A stretch of 6,003 bases of DNA, from contig DATKYY010000063.1 of assembly GCA_035528295.1 (NCBI GenBank), positions 1-6,003 on the forward strand. Reading direction: 5' to 3'. This DNA comes from G020353235 sp035528295. GTDB taxonomy: Bacteria; Chloroflexota; Dehalococcoidia; Dehalococcoidales; JAUYDJ01. Positions 1-5,916 of this stretch are shown here, piece by piece (position 1 is the stretch's first letter; every line of letters begins with the position of its first letter). A program made the position numbers and the translations under genes. The notes beneath the pieces were generated by a model. That model saw nothing but the letters and a program-made list of their open reading frames with translations. It ran no database searches and was not told the origin of the DNA.

Positions 1-2
1 AC

Positions 3-209
3 CCTTATCGTAACTGGCAGGATATTGTGGCAGGTCGCAGAATTGATACTGTTAGCCAAGCTAATGCCACAAGTATGACCGATATTCCCGAATTGCCCGA
101 AGGGGTAAGATACACGATTCTACGGAAGCGAATTATTAAGCGTCCAAAGCGGAAGCGTAGGTGTGAAAGTAGGGGAATCCATCCTGTAATAATGAGGGTT
201 AAGGGTTAG
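3..209 (+). CDS. 3' end of unrecognised protein, open at the window edge
   Basis: A frame without stops runs from base 3 (Pro-Tyr-Arg-Asn-Trp-Gln-Asp-Ile) to a TAG at 207-209. The left edge shows no stop, so the gene may begin outside the window; a GTG at 27 is the only internal start near the left and has no convincing Shine-Dalgarno. The residues include a strongly basic stretch (RKRIIKRPKRKRR) near the C-terminus. I recognise no family. Base composition looks richer in A/T than the rest of the window, which could mean a gene remnant, a different origin, or simply non-coding DNA. The last 15 or so residues look least protein-like. It lies about 120 bases upstream of the glutaredoxin-like gene on the same strand, but the promoter-like sequence between them argues against a shared operon. 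Confidence 0.3.
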   Translation, partial: PYRNWQDIVAGRRIDTVSQANATSMTDIPELPEGVRYTILRKRIIKRPKRKRRCESRGIHPVIMRVKG

Positions 210-253
210 CTATGAACCAACCACTTTGGAGAAGAACCCAAGCGAGCCAGAGC

Positions 254-283
254 TTGACATTCCCGATAGACTCTGATTAAGAT
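254..283 (+). promoter_or_regulatory. Candidate sigma-70-type promoter of the glutaredoxin-like gene
   Basis: TTGACA at 254-259 is a perfect -35 hexamer. It is followed after 18 bases by TAAGAT at 278-283, which matches four of six -10 positions. Transcription would start near 290, giving a leader of about 40 bases. That leader contains a short inverted repeat (GCCGG 293-297 with CCGGT 304-308, loop CAAAAA) upstream of the ribosome site. The promoter assignment is inference from hexamers and spacing only. Confidence 0.42.
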
Positions 284-330
284 TTTCGGGCAGCCGGCAA
301 AAACCGGTAGTTCGCTGTTGGAGGTGGGAA

Positions 331-570
331 ATGGCTGAGCAAAAAGTGGTTATCTACTCCACGCCTACCTGTCCCCACTGCAAGAGAGCCAAGGATTACT
401 TTACTGAGAAGGGGATTGCTTACGTTGACCACAATGTGGCTGAGGACAGGGAGAAAGCGCAGGAGATGATACAGAAGTCGGGGCAGATGGGCGTGCCGGT
501 TATCGTCATTGGTGACGAGATTGTGGTCGGCTTTGATCAGCCACTGCTGGATAAGCTGCTATCCCGGTAG
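331..570 (+). CDS. Glutaredoxin-like thiol-disulfide protein (YruB/NrdH type)
   Basis: This 79-residue protein is a single-domain thioredoxin fold, the usual size of small bacterial glutaredoxin-like proteins. The first strand (VVIYSTPT) leads into the redox motif C14-P-H-C17. A later GVPV places the cis-proline at P56, and IVVGFD near residue 65 resembles the glutathione/substrate-side loop of glutaredoxins. The phrase SGQMGVPVI and the overall layout resemble the YruB-family glutaredoxin-like proteins. It should be a cytosolic dithiol reductant or electron carrier for unknown partner proteins. The start is well supported: GGAGGT at 320-325 lies 5 bases before the ATG. It is monocistronic as far as visible and converges with the YHS/copA operon, whose last stop lies 16 bases away. 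Both cysteines are ordinary TGC codons, so no Sec is involved. The family is fairly certain; the physiological partner is unknown. Confidence 0.9.
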   Translation: MAEQKVVIYSTPTCPHCKRAKDYFTEKGIAYVDHNVAEDREKAQEMIQKSGQMGVPVIVIGDEIVVGFDQPLLDKLLSR

Positions 571-581
571 CCTTACCGGAT
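561..581. terminator. Hairpin between convergent genes, possible bidirectional terminator
   Basis: CCGGTA (564-569) and TACCGG (574-579) form a perfect 6-bp stem with loop GCCT. Two further A/T pairs (561-562 with 580-581) can stack if one C is bulged. The stem overlaps the TAG stop of the glutaredoxin-like gene and lies 5 bases past the YHS stop on the other strand, a natural place for a shared terminator. No T-run follows on either strand, so it is not a canonical intrinsic terminator. Confidence 0.3.
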
Positions 582-585
582 TAAG

Positions 586-768
586 TCAGGCAAAGTCCGC
601 GCTGCCGGCTTCAGTTTCCTCTCCCCGGCCCAGGTATTTCTCCGGGTTCTGGTCAAAGGTTTTCTTGCAGCCCCCTGAGCAGAAATAGTACTTCTTGCCC
701 TCATATTCCGAGGTCGCGGCTGCCGTCTTCTCGTCTACTTCCATCTTACAAACCGGGTCAATTGCCAT
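586..768 (-). CDS. YHS-domain small metal-associated protein
   Basis: The 60-residue protein is nearly all YHS domain: the D4-P-V-C7-K-M opening with V-D at 11-12, then Y27-Y-F-C30-S-G-G-C34-K-K-x-F and N-P-E-K-Y ending at residue 45. The last 15 residues are an acidic, probably disordered tail. YHS domains occur alone or fused to heavy-metal P-type ATPases and are thought to bind metal through the conserved cysteines. Here it sits 17 bases downstream of copA on the same strand, with its strong ribosome site (AAAGGGGGTG, 783-774) filling that gap, so the two are almost certainly co-transcribed. I infer a role as a copper-binding accessory or chaperone for the ATPase; an exact biochemical role cannot be read from sequence. 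The terminal TGA is a genuine stop: readthrough would add only eight further sense codons, with no motif, before a TAG. Confidence 0.88.
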   Translation of the reverse strand: MAIDPVCKMEVDEKTAAATSEYEGKKYYFCSGGCKKTFDQNPEKYLGRGEETEAGSADFA

Positions 769-785
769 GATGACACCCCCTTTAT

Positions 786-3266
786 TTATTTCGCCGGGCT
801 AAAGCTGCGGAGACGAAGTGAGTTGAATACCACCGTCAGTGAGCTAGCCGCCATAGCCGCGGCAGCCAGAATCGGGTTCAAGAAGCCATATTTACCCAGG
901 ACAAAGTTGAGTCCGGCGGGAACACCGCTTTGCCCGAAGACAAGGTAAAGCACACCGGCGGCTACCGGGATAAGAGCCGTATTATAGGCGAAAGCCCAGA
1001 ACAGGTTCTGCTTTATCGTTCTCATGGTGCGCTTGCTCAGCGATACTGCGGTGGCTATGGCGGTCAAATCACCGCTAATCAGGGTAATATCACCGGTCTC
1101 CATGGCGACATCGGTGCCGGTGCCGATGGCAATGCCGATATCAGCCTGGGCTAGCGCCGGGGCATCATTTATGCCGTCCCCCACCATCGCCACTACTTTG
1201 CCTTTACCCTGAAGCTTCTTGACCTCCTGCGCCTTGTGTTCGGGCAGTACCTCGGCCAATACACGGTCAATGCCTGCCTCTCGGGCAATCGCCTCGGCGG
1301 TGCGCTGGTTGTCTCCGGTGAGCATGCCCACCTCAATACCCATTCGGCGCAGTGCGTTGAGGGCTTCTCTGGCGTTGGCTTTGAGGGTATCGGCCAGGGC
1401 GATGATGCCCACCACCTGGCTGTCCCAGCCGAGGAACATCACCGTCTTGCCCTCGGCCCGCAGGCGCTCGGCTTCTTTTTCCATGCCATTAAGAGAAAGC
1501 CCTTTACTCTCCATCAATCTCAGGTTACCCAGAATAAGCGGCTTCTTTTTTACGGAAGCCTCTATACCGTGTCCCGGAATGGCATTAAAATTAGAGACGG
1601 CATAAAGCTTTAGCTTCTTCTCTGAAGCTGCCCTGACGATGGCTTCCCCCAGCGGGTGCTCCGAGCCTCGCTCCGCCGAGGCAGCCAGCTTAAGCACCTC
1701 TTCCTGGGATATTGACGTTGCGGCAACGATATCGGTCACCTCCGGCTCGCCCTGAGTCAGCGTGCCGGTCTTGTCCAGCAGCACGGTATTTATCTGGTGA
1801 GACCTCTCCAGTGCCTCGGCATCGCGAATCAGAATGCCGTATTCGGCGCCCTTGCCGGTGCCGACCATAATTGCCGTGGGCGTGGCCAGCCCCAGGGCAC
1901 AGGGGCAGGCGATGATGAGCACGGCAATAAAGTTGAGCAGGGCGAAGGTGAGGCTGGGGGCAGGTCCAACCAGGTACCAGATAATAAAAGTAACCGTGGC
2001 AATGCCAATCACGGTGGGCACAAAGTAGCTGGCAATAATGTCAGCCAGGCGCTGAATGGGCGCCTTGCTCCCCTGGGCTTCTTCCACCAGCCGGATAATC
2101 CGCGCCAGTGTAGTGTCTTTGCCTACTTTGGTTGCCTCAAACCGGAAGCTGCCGGTCTTGTTGATGGTGGCGCCGATAATCTCGTCACCGGTCTTTTTCT
2201 CCACCGGGATGCTCTCCCCGGTAATCATTGACTCATCAATGGTGGAGTGCCCGCGGCGGACTATGCCGTCCACCGGCACCCGCTCGCCCGGTCTGACCAC
2301 AATAAGGTCGCCGACCTGGACATCCTCAATCGGGATTTCGGCTTCTTCGCCGTTGCGGATGACCAGAGCCGTCTTGGGCTGCATGCCGATGAGCTTCTTG
2401 ATTGCCTCTGAGGTCTGTCCCTTGGCTCTGGCCTCAAAAAAACGGCCGAGCAGAATGAGGGTGATAATCATGGCTGAGGTATCAAAATAGAGATGGGCTT
2501 CCAGCCCGCCGGCGGTAAAAAGCCGGGGGAATAGGACGGCGAGCATGCTGTAGAAATAGGCGGCTGAGGTGCCGACGGCAATCAGGGTATTCATATCGGC
2601 GGTGCGGTGTTTTAGTGCCCCCCAGGCGCCCCGGTAGAAGCGCCAGCCCGCCCAGAACTGCACCGGCGTGGCCAGTGCCCAGAGCAGGTATGGCTTCCCG
2701 GTGAAAGAGGGGATAAACATGGAAAGGGCAAAAATCGGTACCGCCAGAGCTGCGGCTATAATAAGCCTCTTTCTTAAGCGTCCAGTCTCGCGCCGGGTAG
2801 CTGAAGCCACATCTTCCAGGGTCTCTACCTCGGCGCCAAGTTCATAGCCGGCTTCTTTCACCGCCCGTCTCATCTCGGCGATATCGGTTCCCTCAAGATA
2901 CTCTACAGTGGCTTTTTCGGAAGCCAGATTGACATCGGCTGAAATTACCCCGGGGGCGCTCTTTAATGCTTCTTCCACGCGGGCAACACAGGAGGCGCAG
3001 GTCATCCCGCCCACCGGGAAGATTGATTTCTTGGTAGCCGTTGCGTAGCCCAGCTCGGCGATTTTACCCTTGATTTTGGCCAGGCTTACCATACGGGGGT
3101 CGTACTCTACCGCCGCCTTTTCCGAGGCAAAGCTGACCTTGGCCTGGTCGACGCCCAGCGTATCCGCCAGCCCCTTCTCAATGGTGGCGGCACAGGTGGT
3201 GCAGGTCATACCGGTAATATGGATACGAGCCTTCTCTGATTTCCGGGAGCTTGATTTCTCCGTCAT
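786..3266 (-). CDS. copA: Copper-translocating P1B-type ATPase (CopA)
   Basis: An 826-residue inner-membrane pump that couples ATP hydrolysis to export of Cu(I) from the cytosol. Domains in order: a hydrophilic N-terminal tail; HMA domain 1 with GMT-C22-T-T-C25; HMA domain 2 with GMT-C90-A-S-C93; a group of membrane helices from about 165 to 280; actuator domain with TGES at 349-352; helices at about 410-465 including the ion-path C454-P-C456; phosphorylation site D498-KTGT; nucleotide-domain SEHP at 535-538 and PGHG at 564-567; TGDN at 650-653; GDGINDAP at 696-703; last two helices with Y761-N762 and M805-x-x-S808-S809. The CPC, YN and MxxSS set is the Cu(I) (P1B-1) signature, distinguishing it from zinc/cadmium pumps. 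Length is typical for a two-HMA CopA. The ATG follows a GGGAGGGGG ribosome site within a few bases. It heads a two-gene operon with the YHS gene and lies 101 bases downstream of selD on the same strand, with its own probable control region. Confidence 0.96.
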   Translation of the reverse strand: MTEKSSSRKSEKARIHITGMTCTTCAATIEKGLADTLGVDQAKVSFASEKAAVEYDPRMVSLAKIKGKIAELGYATATKKSIFPVGGMTCASCVARVEEALKSAPGVISADVNLASEKATVEYLEGTDIAEMRRAVKEAGYELGAEVETLEDVASATRRETGRLRKRLIIAAALAVPIFALSMFIPSFTGKPYLLWALATPVQFWAGWRFYRGAWGALKHRTADMNTLIAVGTSAAYFYSMLAVLFPRLFTAGGLEAHLYFDTSAMIITLILLGRFFEARAKGQTSEAIKKLIGMQPKTALVIRNGEEAEIPIEDVQVGDLIVVRPGERVPVDGIVRRGHSTIDESMITGESIPVEKKTGDEIIGATINKTGSFRFEATKVGKDTTLARIIRLVEEAQGSKAPIQRLADIIASYFVPTVIGIATVTFIIWYLVGPAPSLTFALLNFIAVLIIACPCALGLATPTAIMVGTGKGAEYGILIRDAEALERSHQINTVLLDKTGTLTQGEPEVTDIVAATSISQEEVLKLAASAERGSEHPLGEAIVRAASEKKLKLYAVSNFNAIPGHGIEASVKKKPLILGNLRLMESKGLSLNGMEKEAERLRAEGKTVMFLGWDSQVVGIIALADTLKANAREALNALRRMGIEVGMLTGDNQRTAEAIAREAGIDRVLAEVLPEHKAQEVKKLQGKGKVVAMVGDGINDAPALAQADIGIAIGTGTDVAMETGDITLISGDLTAIATAVSLSKRTMRTIKQNLFWAFAYNTALIPVAAGVLYLVFGQSGVPAGLNFVLGKYGFLNPILAAAAMAASSLTVVFNSLRLRSFSPAK

Positions 3267-3279
3267 TTCCCCCTCCCGC

Positions 3280-3331
3280 TATGACCTATTTTAAATAATT
3301 AGTTTTCAATACTCATATGACCTATATCACA
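3280..3331 (-). promoter_or_regulatory. copA control region with a 10-bp direct repeat
   Basis: Read on the minus strand, ATAGGTCATA occurs twice, at 3325-3316 and 3289-3280, exactly 36 bp apart. The AT-rich segment between contains a -10-like TAAAAT (3293-3288); no good -35 lies at the usual distance, which fits an activator-dependent or atypically spaced promoter. The distal copy overlaps TGTGA-N6-TCATA (3331-3316), close to the CRP/FNR-superfamily layout TGTGA-N6-TCACA, and an 8-bp palindrome TCATATGA (3320-3313). The proximal copy abuts the ribosome site of copA. I infer operator sites for a metal- or redox-responsive regulator; its identity is unknown and no regulator gene is in the window. 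Confidence 0.4.
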
Positions 3332-3335
3332 GTCC

Positions 3336-3365
3336 GGGTAATTAGGGGGTAAGGTCTGGGGGTAA
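3336..3365 (-). repeat. Short tandem-like TTACCCCC repeats after selD
   Basis: On the minus strand TTACCCCC occurs at 3365-3358 and again at 3352-3345 (13-base period), followed by a shorter TTACCC at 3341-3336. The array starts just past the selD stop codon and ends before the copA control region. The plus strand therefore has three G-runs of three to five bases. No hairpin plus T-run terminator for selD is seen here, so readthrough from selD into copA is possible. Confidence 0.45.
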
Positions 3366-3367
3366 GC

Positions 3368-4417
3368 TTACTTCAGGGTAATCTTGCCTTTTGGCTCACT
3401 GACTACTTCACCGATGATGGCGGCGTCGCTCACGCCGGCCTGGTGCAGCCTGCTCAGCATTAGCTCGGCTTTGGCCGGCTCCAGGGAGATGAGCAGGCCA
3501 CCCGAGGTCTGGGCATCAAACAGAATGTCGGGCATATATTGCGGTATGTCTCTGGGGAATTTTACTTTGGCTGAGTAGTAGTCTTTGTTGCGGAAGAGCC
3601 CGGCGGGGCATAGCCCCTGCTGGGCGAACTCGATTACCTCGGTAAAGTAGGGGATTGAGTCCAGATTAAATTCAAGGCCTACCTGGCTGGCCTTGGCCAG
3701 TTGCGCCGAGTGACCGAGAAACCCGAAGCCGGTAATATCGGTACAGGCATGAACCCCTATTTCGGCCATTAATTCGGATGCTTTTTTGTTCAGGGTGGCC
3801 ATGCAGATGGTCACCTTCCGGGCAAGCGCCTCACTCACCATGCCCGCTTTCAGGGCGGTATTGATAATGCCGGTGCCCAGCGGCTTGGTAAGCAAGAGCT
3901 TATCTCCGGCTACGGCTCCGGCATTGGTGATCAGTCTATCGGGGTGGACGGTGCCGGTAACGGCCAGACCGTATTTCAGCTCGGTATCGTCAATACTGTG
4001 GCCGCCAATCAGAATTACCCCCGCCTCGTTCATTTTAGCGATGCCTCCCCTCAGGATGCTCTCTAAGATAGAGATGTCCATCGAGTTTATCGGGAAGCAG
4101 ACCAGGTTCAGGGCAGTCAGCGGCTTACCGCCCATAGCGTAGACATCGCTGAGGGCGTTGGCGACGGCAATCTGCCCGAAGGCGTAGGGGTCGTCAACTA
4201 TGGGCGTGAAGAAGTCGACGGTCTGGATAATTGCCAGGTCGTCCGATAGCTTGTAGACACCGGCGTCGTCCAGGCTCTCCATGCCTCGAATTACCTTCGG
4301 GTCGGAGGTTAGCGGCAGTCTGCCTAGAGCACCAAACAGGTCACCCGGACCTATCTTGGAAGCTCAACCGGCGCCACGGACACTTTCGGTTAAACGTAGG
4401 TTTTTCTTTCTTTCCAT
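3368..4417 (-). CDS. selD: Selenide, water dikinase, selenocysteine-containing (SelD)
   Basis: SelD makes selenophosphate from selenide and ATP, the selenium donor for Sec. The proper start is ATG 4417-4415, preceded by GAGGAG (4427-4422), 4 bases away. An in-frame TGA at 4366-4364 is codon 18; translating it as Sec gives RLTESVRGAG-U-ASK, which aligns with RLTQYSHGAG-C17-GCK20 of E. coli SelD, Sec replacing the catalytic Cys and K21 being the essential Lys. The second Cys of the E. coli motif is Ser20 here. Total length is 349 residues, normal for the family. Metal/ATP-site aspartates fall at D51, D68, D91 and D227, the same numbers as in E. coli; GGHSID is at 138-143 and DITGFGFLGH at 227-236. 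Starting instead at the internal ATG 4282 would delete the active-site loop and has no ribosome site of note. Known family fact: SelD is itself a selenoprotein in some prokaryotes. A disabling nonsense mutation is the alternative, made unlikely by the exact position and by the hairpin following it. Confidence 0.93.
4332..4366 (-). promoter_or_regulatory. UGA(Sec) codon and bacterial SECIS-like hairpin in selD
   Basis: Minus-strand mRNA. The UGA is at 4366-4364. Sixteen bases later comes an apical loop CGGGU (4347-4343), closed by a 9-bp uninterrupted stem: AGAUAGGUC preceded by A (4356-4348) pairs with GACCUGUUU (4342-4334), including two G-U wobbles. After one A/G mismatch, C4358 pairs with G4332. 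Bacterial SECIS elements lie directly downstream of the UGA, with a loop roughly 16-37 bases away and a G in the first two loop positions; this one meets both rules. It would be the SelB binding site and is part of the coding sequence. Confidence 0.75.
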
Positions 4418-4457
4418 CTGACTCCTCGATTGGTGAATCAGCCTGGTCTTGTCTGCT

Positions 4458-4487
4458 ATTTTAGCATTGACCGGATAACGAAAGCAA
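4458..4487 (-). promoter_or_regulatory. Candidate selD promoter (extended -10)
   Basis: On the minus strand TAAAAT (4463-4458) is preceded by TG one base upstream (4466-4465), an extended -10. TTGCTT (4487-4482) is a partial -35 at 18-base spacing. Transcription would begin near 4451, giving a leader of about 34 bases with the GAGGAG ribosome site. It is assigned by hexamer similarity only. Confidence 0.42.
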
Positions 4488-4492
4488 AAACT

Positions 4493-4520
4493 TTGAAATT
4501 GAGGCTGGATATAGTAGAAT
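4493..4520 (+). promoter_or_regulatory. Candidate selA promoter placing the start site at the ATG
   Basis: TTGAAA (4493-4498) and TAGAAT (4515-4520) are separated by 16 bases. The -10 box ends 7 bases before the A of the selA ATG (4528), so the transcript would begin at or next to the start codon. That fits the lack of any Shine-Dalgarno upstream of selA and suggests a leaderless mRNA. Its -35 is only 5 bp from the opposing selD -35. Confidence 0.45.
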
Positions 4521-4527
4521 ACTGGCG

Positions 4528-5907
4528 ATGAGTAGTGAGTTTCGCCATCTGCCCAGTGTGGACCGGTTGCTTTCTGACCGGCGGATTAAACGGCTCAGCC
4601 AGACCTGCTCGTATACCCTGCTGGTAGATCTGGTCCGGAAACAACTTGAAGATGCCCGTCAGGCTATCTCAGCGGGCAGTCCCTGTCCCGCCCTCGATGA
4701 AATAGTGGCCGCAGTTTCGGCCCAGCTCAATTTTCTGGAGAGTCCCAGCCTGCATCCGGTGGTCAATGCCACCGGGGTAATACTGCATACCAATCTTGGC
4801 CGGGCTCTACTGAGCCAGGAAGAAATATCCGCCATGGACGCCGTTGCCTCCGGCTACTGCAATCTGGAGTATGACCTGGGCAGTGGCAAGAGGGGTTCCC
4901 GTCAGGTCCACGTCGAGCCGATTCTGTGCCAGCTGAGCGGCGCCGAGGCCGCCCTGGTGGTGAACAATAATGCCGCCGGCGTTCTTTTAGCCCTGACCGC
5001 ACTGGCCAAAAGGAAAGAGGTCATCGTCTCCCGGGGTCAGGCGGTGGAAATCGGGGGCAGCTTCCGCATCCCGGATGTAATGCGCCAGAGCGGGGCGAAG
5101 CTGATTGAAGTTGGTACTACCAACTGTACCTACATTGCTGATTACGAACAGGCGTTGAGCCCGCGCACCGCCGCCCTGATGCGGGTTCATGCCAGCAACT
5201 TCCGCCAGATCGGGTTTATTCACCAGGCAAGCCTGGAGGAGCTGATAGACCTGGGCAAACGCAGTAGTGTTCCCGTTTTTGATGACCTGGGCAGCGGCTG
5301 CTTCCTGGACACAACCGAGTTCGGGCTTGACCCGGAGCCGATGGTCCCGCAGAGCGTCAGCGCGGGCGCGGCGCTTACCCTCTTTTCCGGAGATAAGCTG
5401 GTCGGTGGTCCCCAGGCCGGGATTATCGTCGGCCGCAAAGAGTATGTTGATAAGTTGCGGAGACACCCGCTGGCGCGGGCGGTGCGCATTGACAAGATAA
5501 GATTAGCCGGTATGGTGGCTACTTTGATTCACTACCTGAAGGGTGAGGCGCTGACCAAAATCCCGGTATGGCGGATGGTTTCTGTCCCAATAACCGAAAT
5601 TGACCGGCGCGCCCAACTCTGGGCGCAGGCTCTGGGTAGCCTGGCACAGGTAATAGATGGGGAGACCATGATTGGCGGTGGTAGCCTGCCCGGGGGCACC
5701 CTGCCGACCAGGCTGGTCGCCATTGGCGGCCAAAGCAAGAGCCCGGGTCGGGCGCAGGGTTTAGCCCAAAAGCTGCGTTTTCAGAAGGTGCCCGTCATCG
5801 GGCGCATCAATGAGGATATTTTGCTCCTCGACCCCCGCACCGTGCTTCCGGAAGAAGATAAGATTGTGCTGGGGGCGCTTCGGGATTTAGCCGCTGGGTT
5901 GAAGTAA
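4528..5907 (+). CDS. selA: L-seryl-tRNA(Sec) selenium transferase (SelA)
   Basis: SelA is a cytosolic pyridoxal-phosphate enzyme that converts Ser-tRNA(Sec) to Sec-tRNA(Sec) using selenophosphate from SelD. The 459-residue protein matches the family length (E. coli 463). Visible signatures: LPSVDRLLSD at 8-17 in the N-terminal tRNA-binding domain; NATGVILHTNLGRALL at 80-95; EYDLGSGKRGSR at 114-125; NNNAAGVLL at 146-154; SRGQAVEIGGSFRIPDVMRQ at 168-187; FDDLGSG at 251-257; and FSGDK-LVGGPQAG, where K290 is the PLP lysine. A C-terminal VPVIGRI precedes the final strands. The ATG is the first in-frame start after a stop at 4468-4470, and the N-terminus aligns with E. coli SelA. It has no Shine-Dalgarno, consistent with leaderless expression. 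selB follows 9 bases after the stop, so the two form an operon divergent from selD. Confidence 0.97.
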   Translation: MSSEFRHLPSVDRLLSDRRIKRLSQTCSYTLLVDLVRKQLEDARQAISAGSPCPALDEIVAAVSAQLNFLESPSLHPVVNATGVILHTNLGRALLSQEEISAMDAVASGYCNLEYDLGSGKRGSRQVHVEPILCQLSGAEAALVVNNNAAGVLLALTALAKRKEVIVSRGQAVEIGGSFRIPDVMRQSGAKLIEVGTTNCTYIADYEQALSPRTAALMRVHASNFRQIGFIHQASLEELIDLGKRSSVPVFDDLGSGCFLDTTEFGLDPEPMVPQSVSAGAALTLFSGDKLVGGPQAGIIVGRKEYVDKLRRHPLARAVRIDKIRLAGMVATLIHYLKGEALTKIPVWRMVSVPITEIDRRAQLWAQALGSLAQVIDGETMIGGGSLPGGTLPTRLVAIGGQSKSPGRAQGLAQKLRFQKVPVIGRINEDILLLDPRTVLPEEDKIVLGALRDLAAGLK

Positions 5908-5916
5908 GGCAAGGCT

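Noticed and set aside
210..330. selC (tRNA-Sec) near the sel genes
   Set aside because: I looked in this gap and in 4418-4527 for a long tRNA with a T-loop GTTCRA-type sequence and a 3' CCA end and saw none.
586..588. TGA of the YHS gene as a second selenocysteine codon
   Set aside because: It lies after the complete domain, and readthrough adds only eight sense codons with no motif before a TAG.
1219..2490. Several antisense open frames of 125-144 codons inside copA
   Set aside because: They lie opposite a fully motif-complete ATPase, have low-complexity translations with no recognisable domains, and reflect GC-biased codon use of copA.
3336..3365. G-quadruplex on the plus strand
   Set aside because: Only three runs of three or more G are present, so a standard three-tier quadruplex cannot be formed from this segment alone.
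3368..4282. SelD starting at the internal ATG 4282 (304 residues)
   Set aside because: It would lack the catalytic Cys/Sec loop and Lys, and has no notable ribosome site; the upstream frame through the TGA restores all of these.
4987..5738. Minus-strand open frames inside selA
   Set aside because: They overlap conserved SelA sequence in full and show no family features or ribosome sites.
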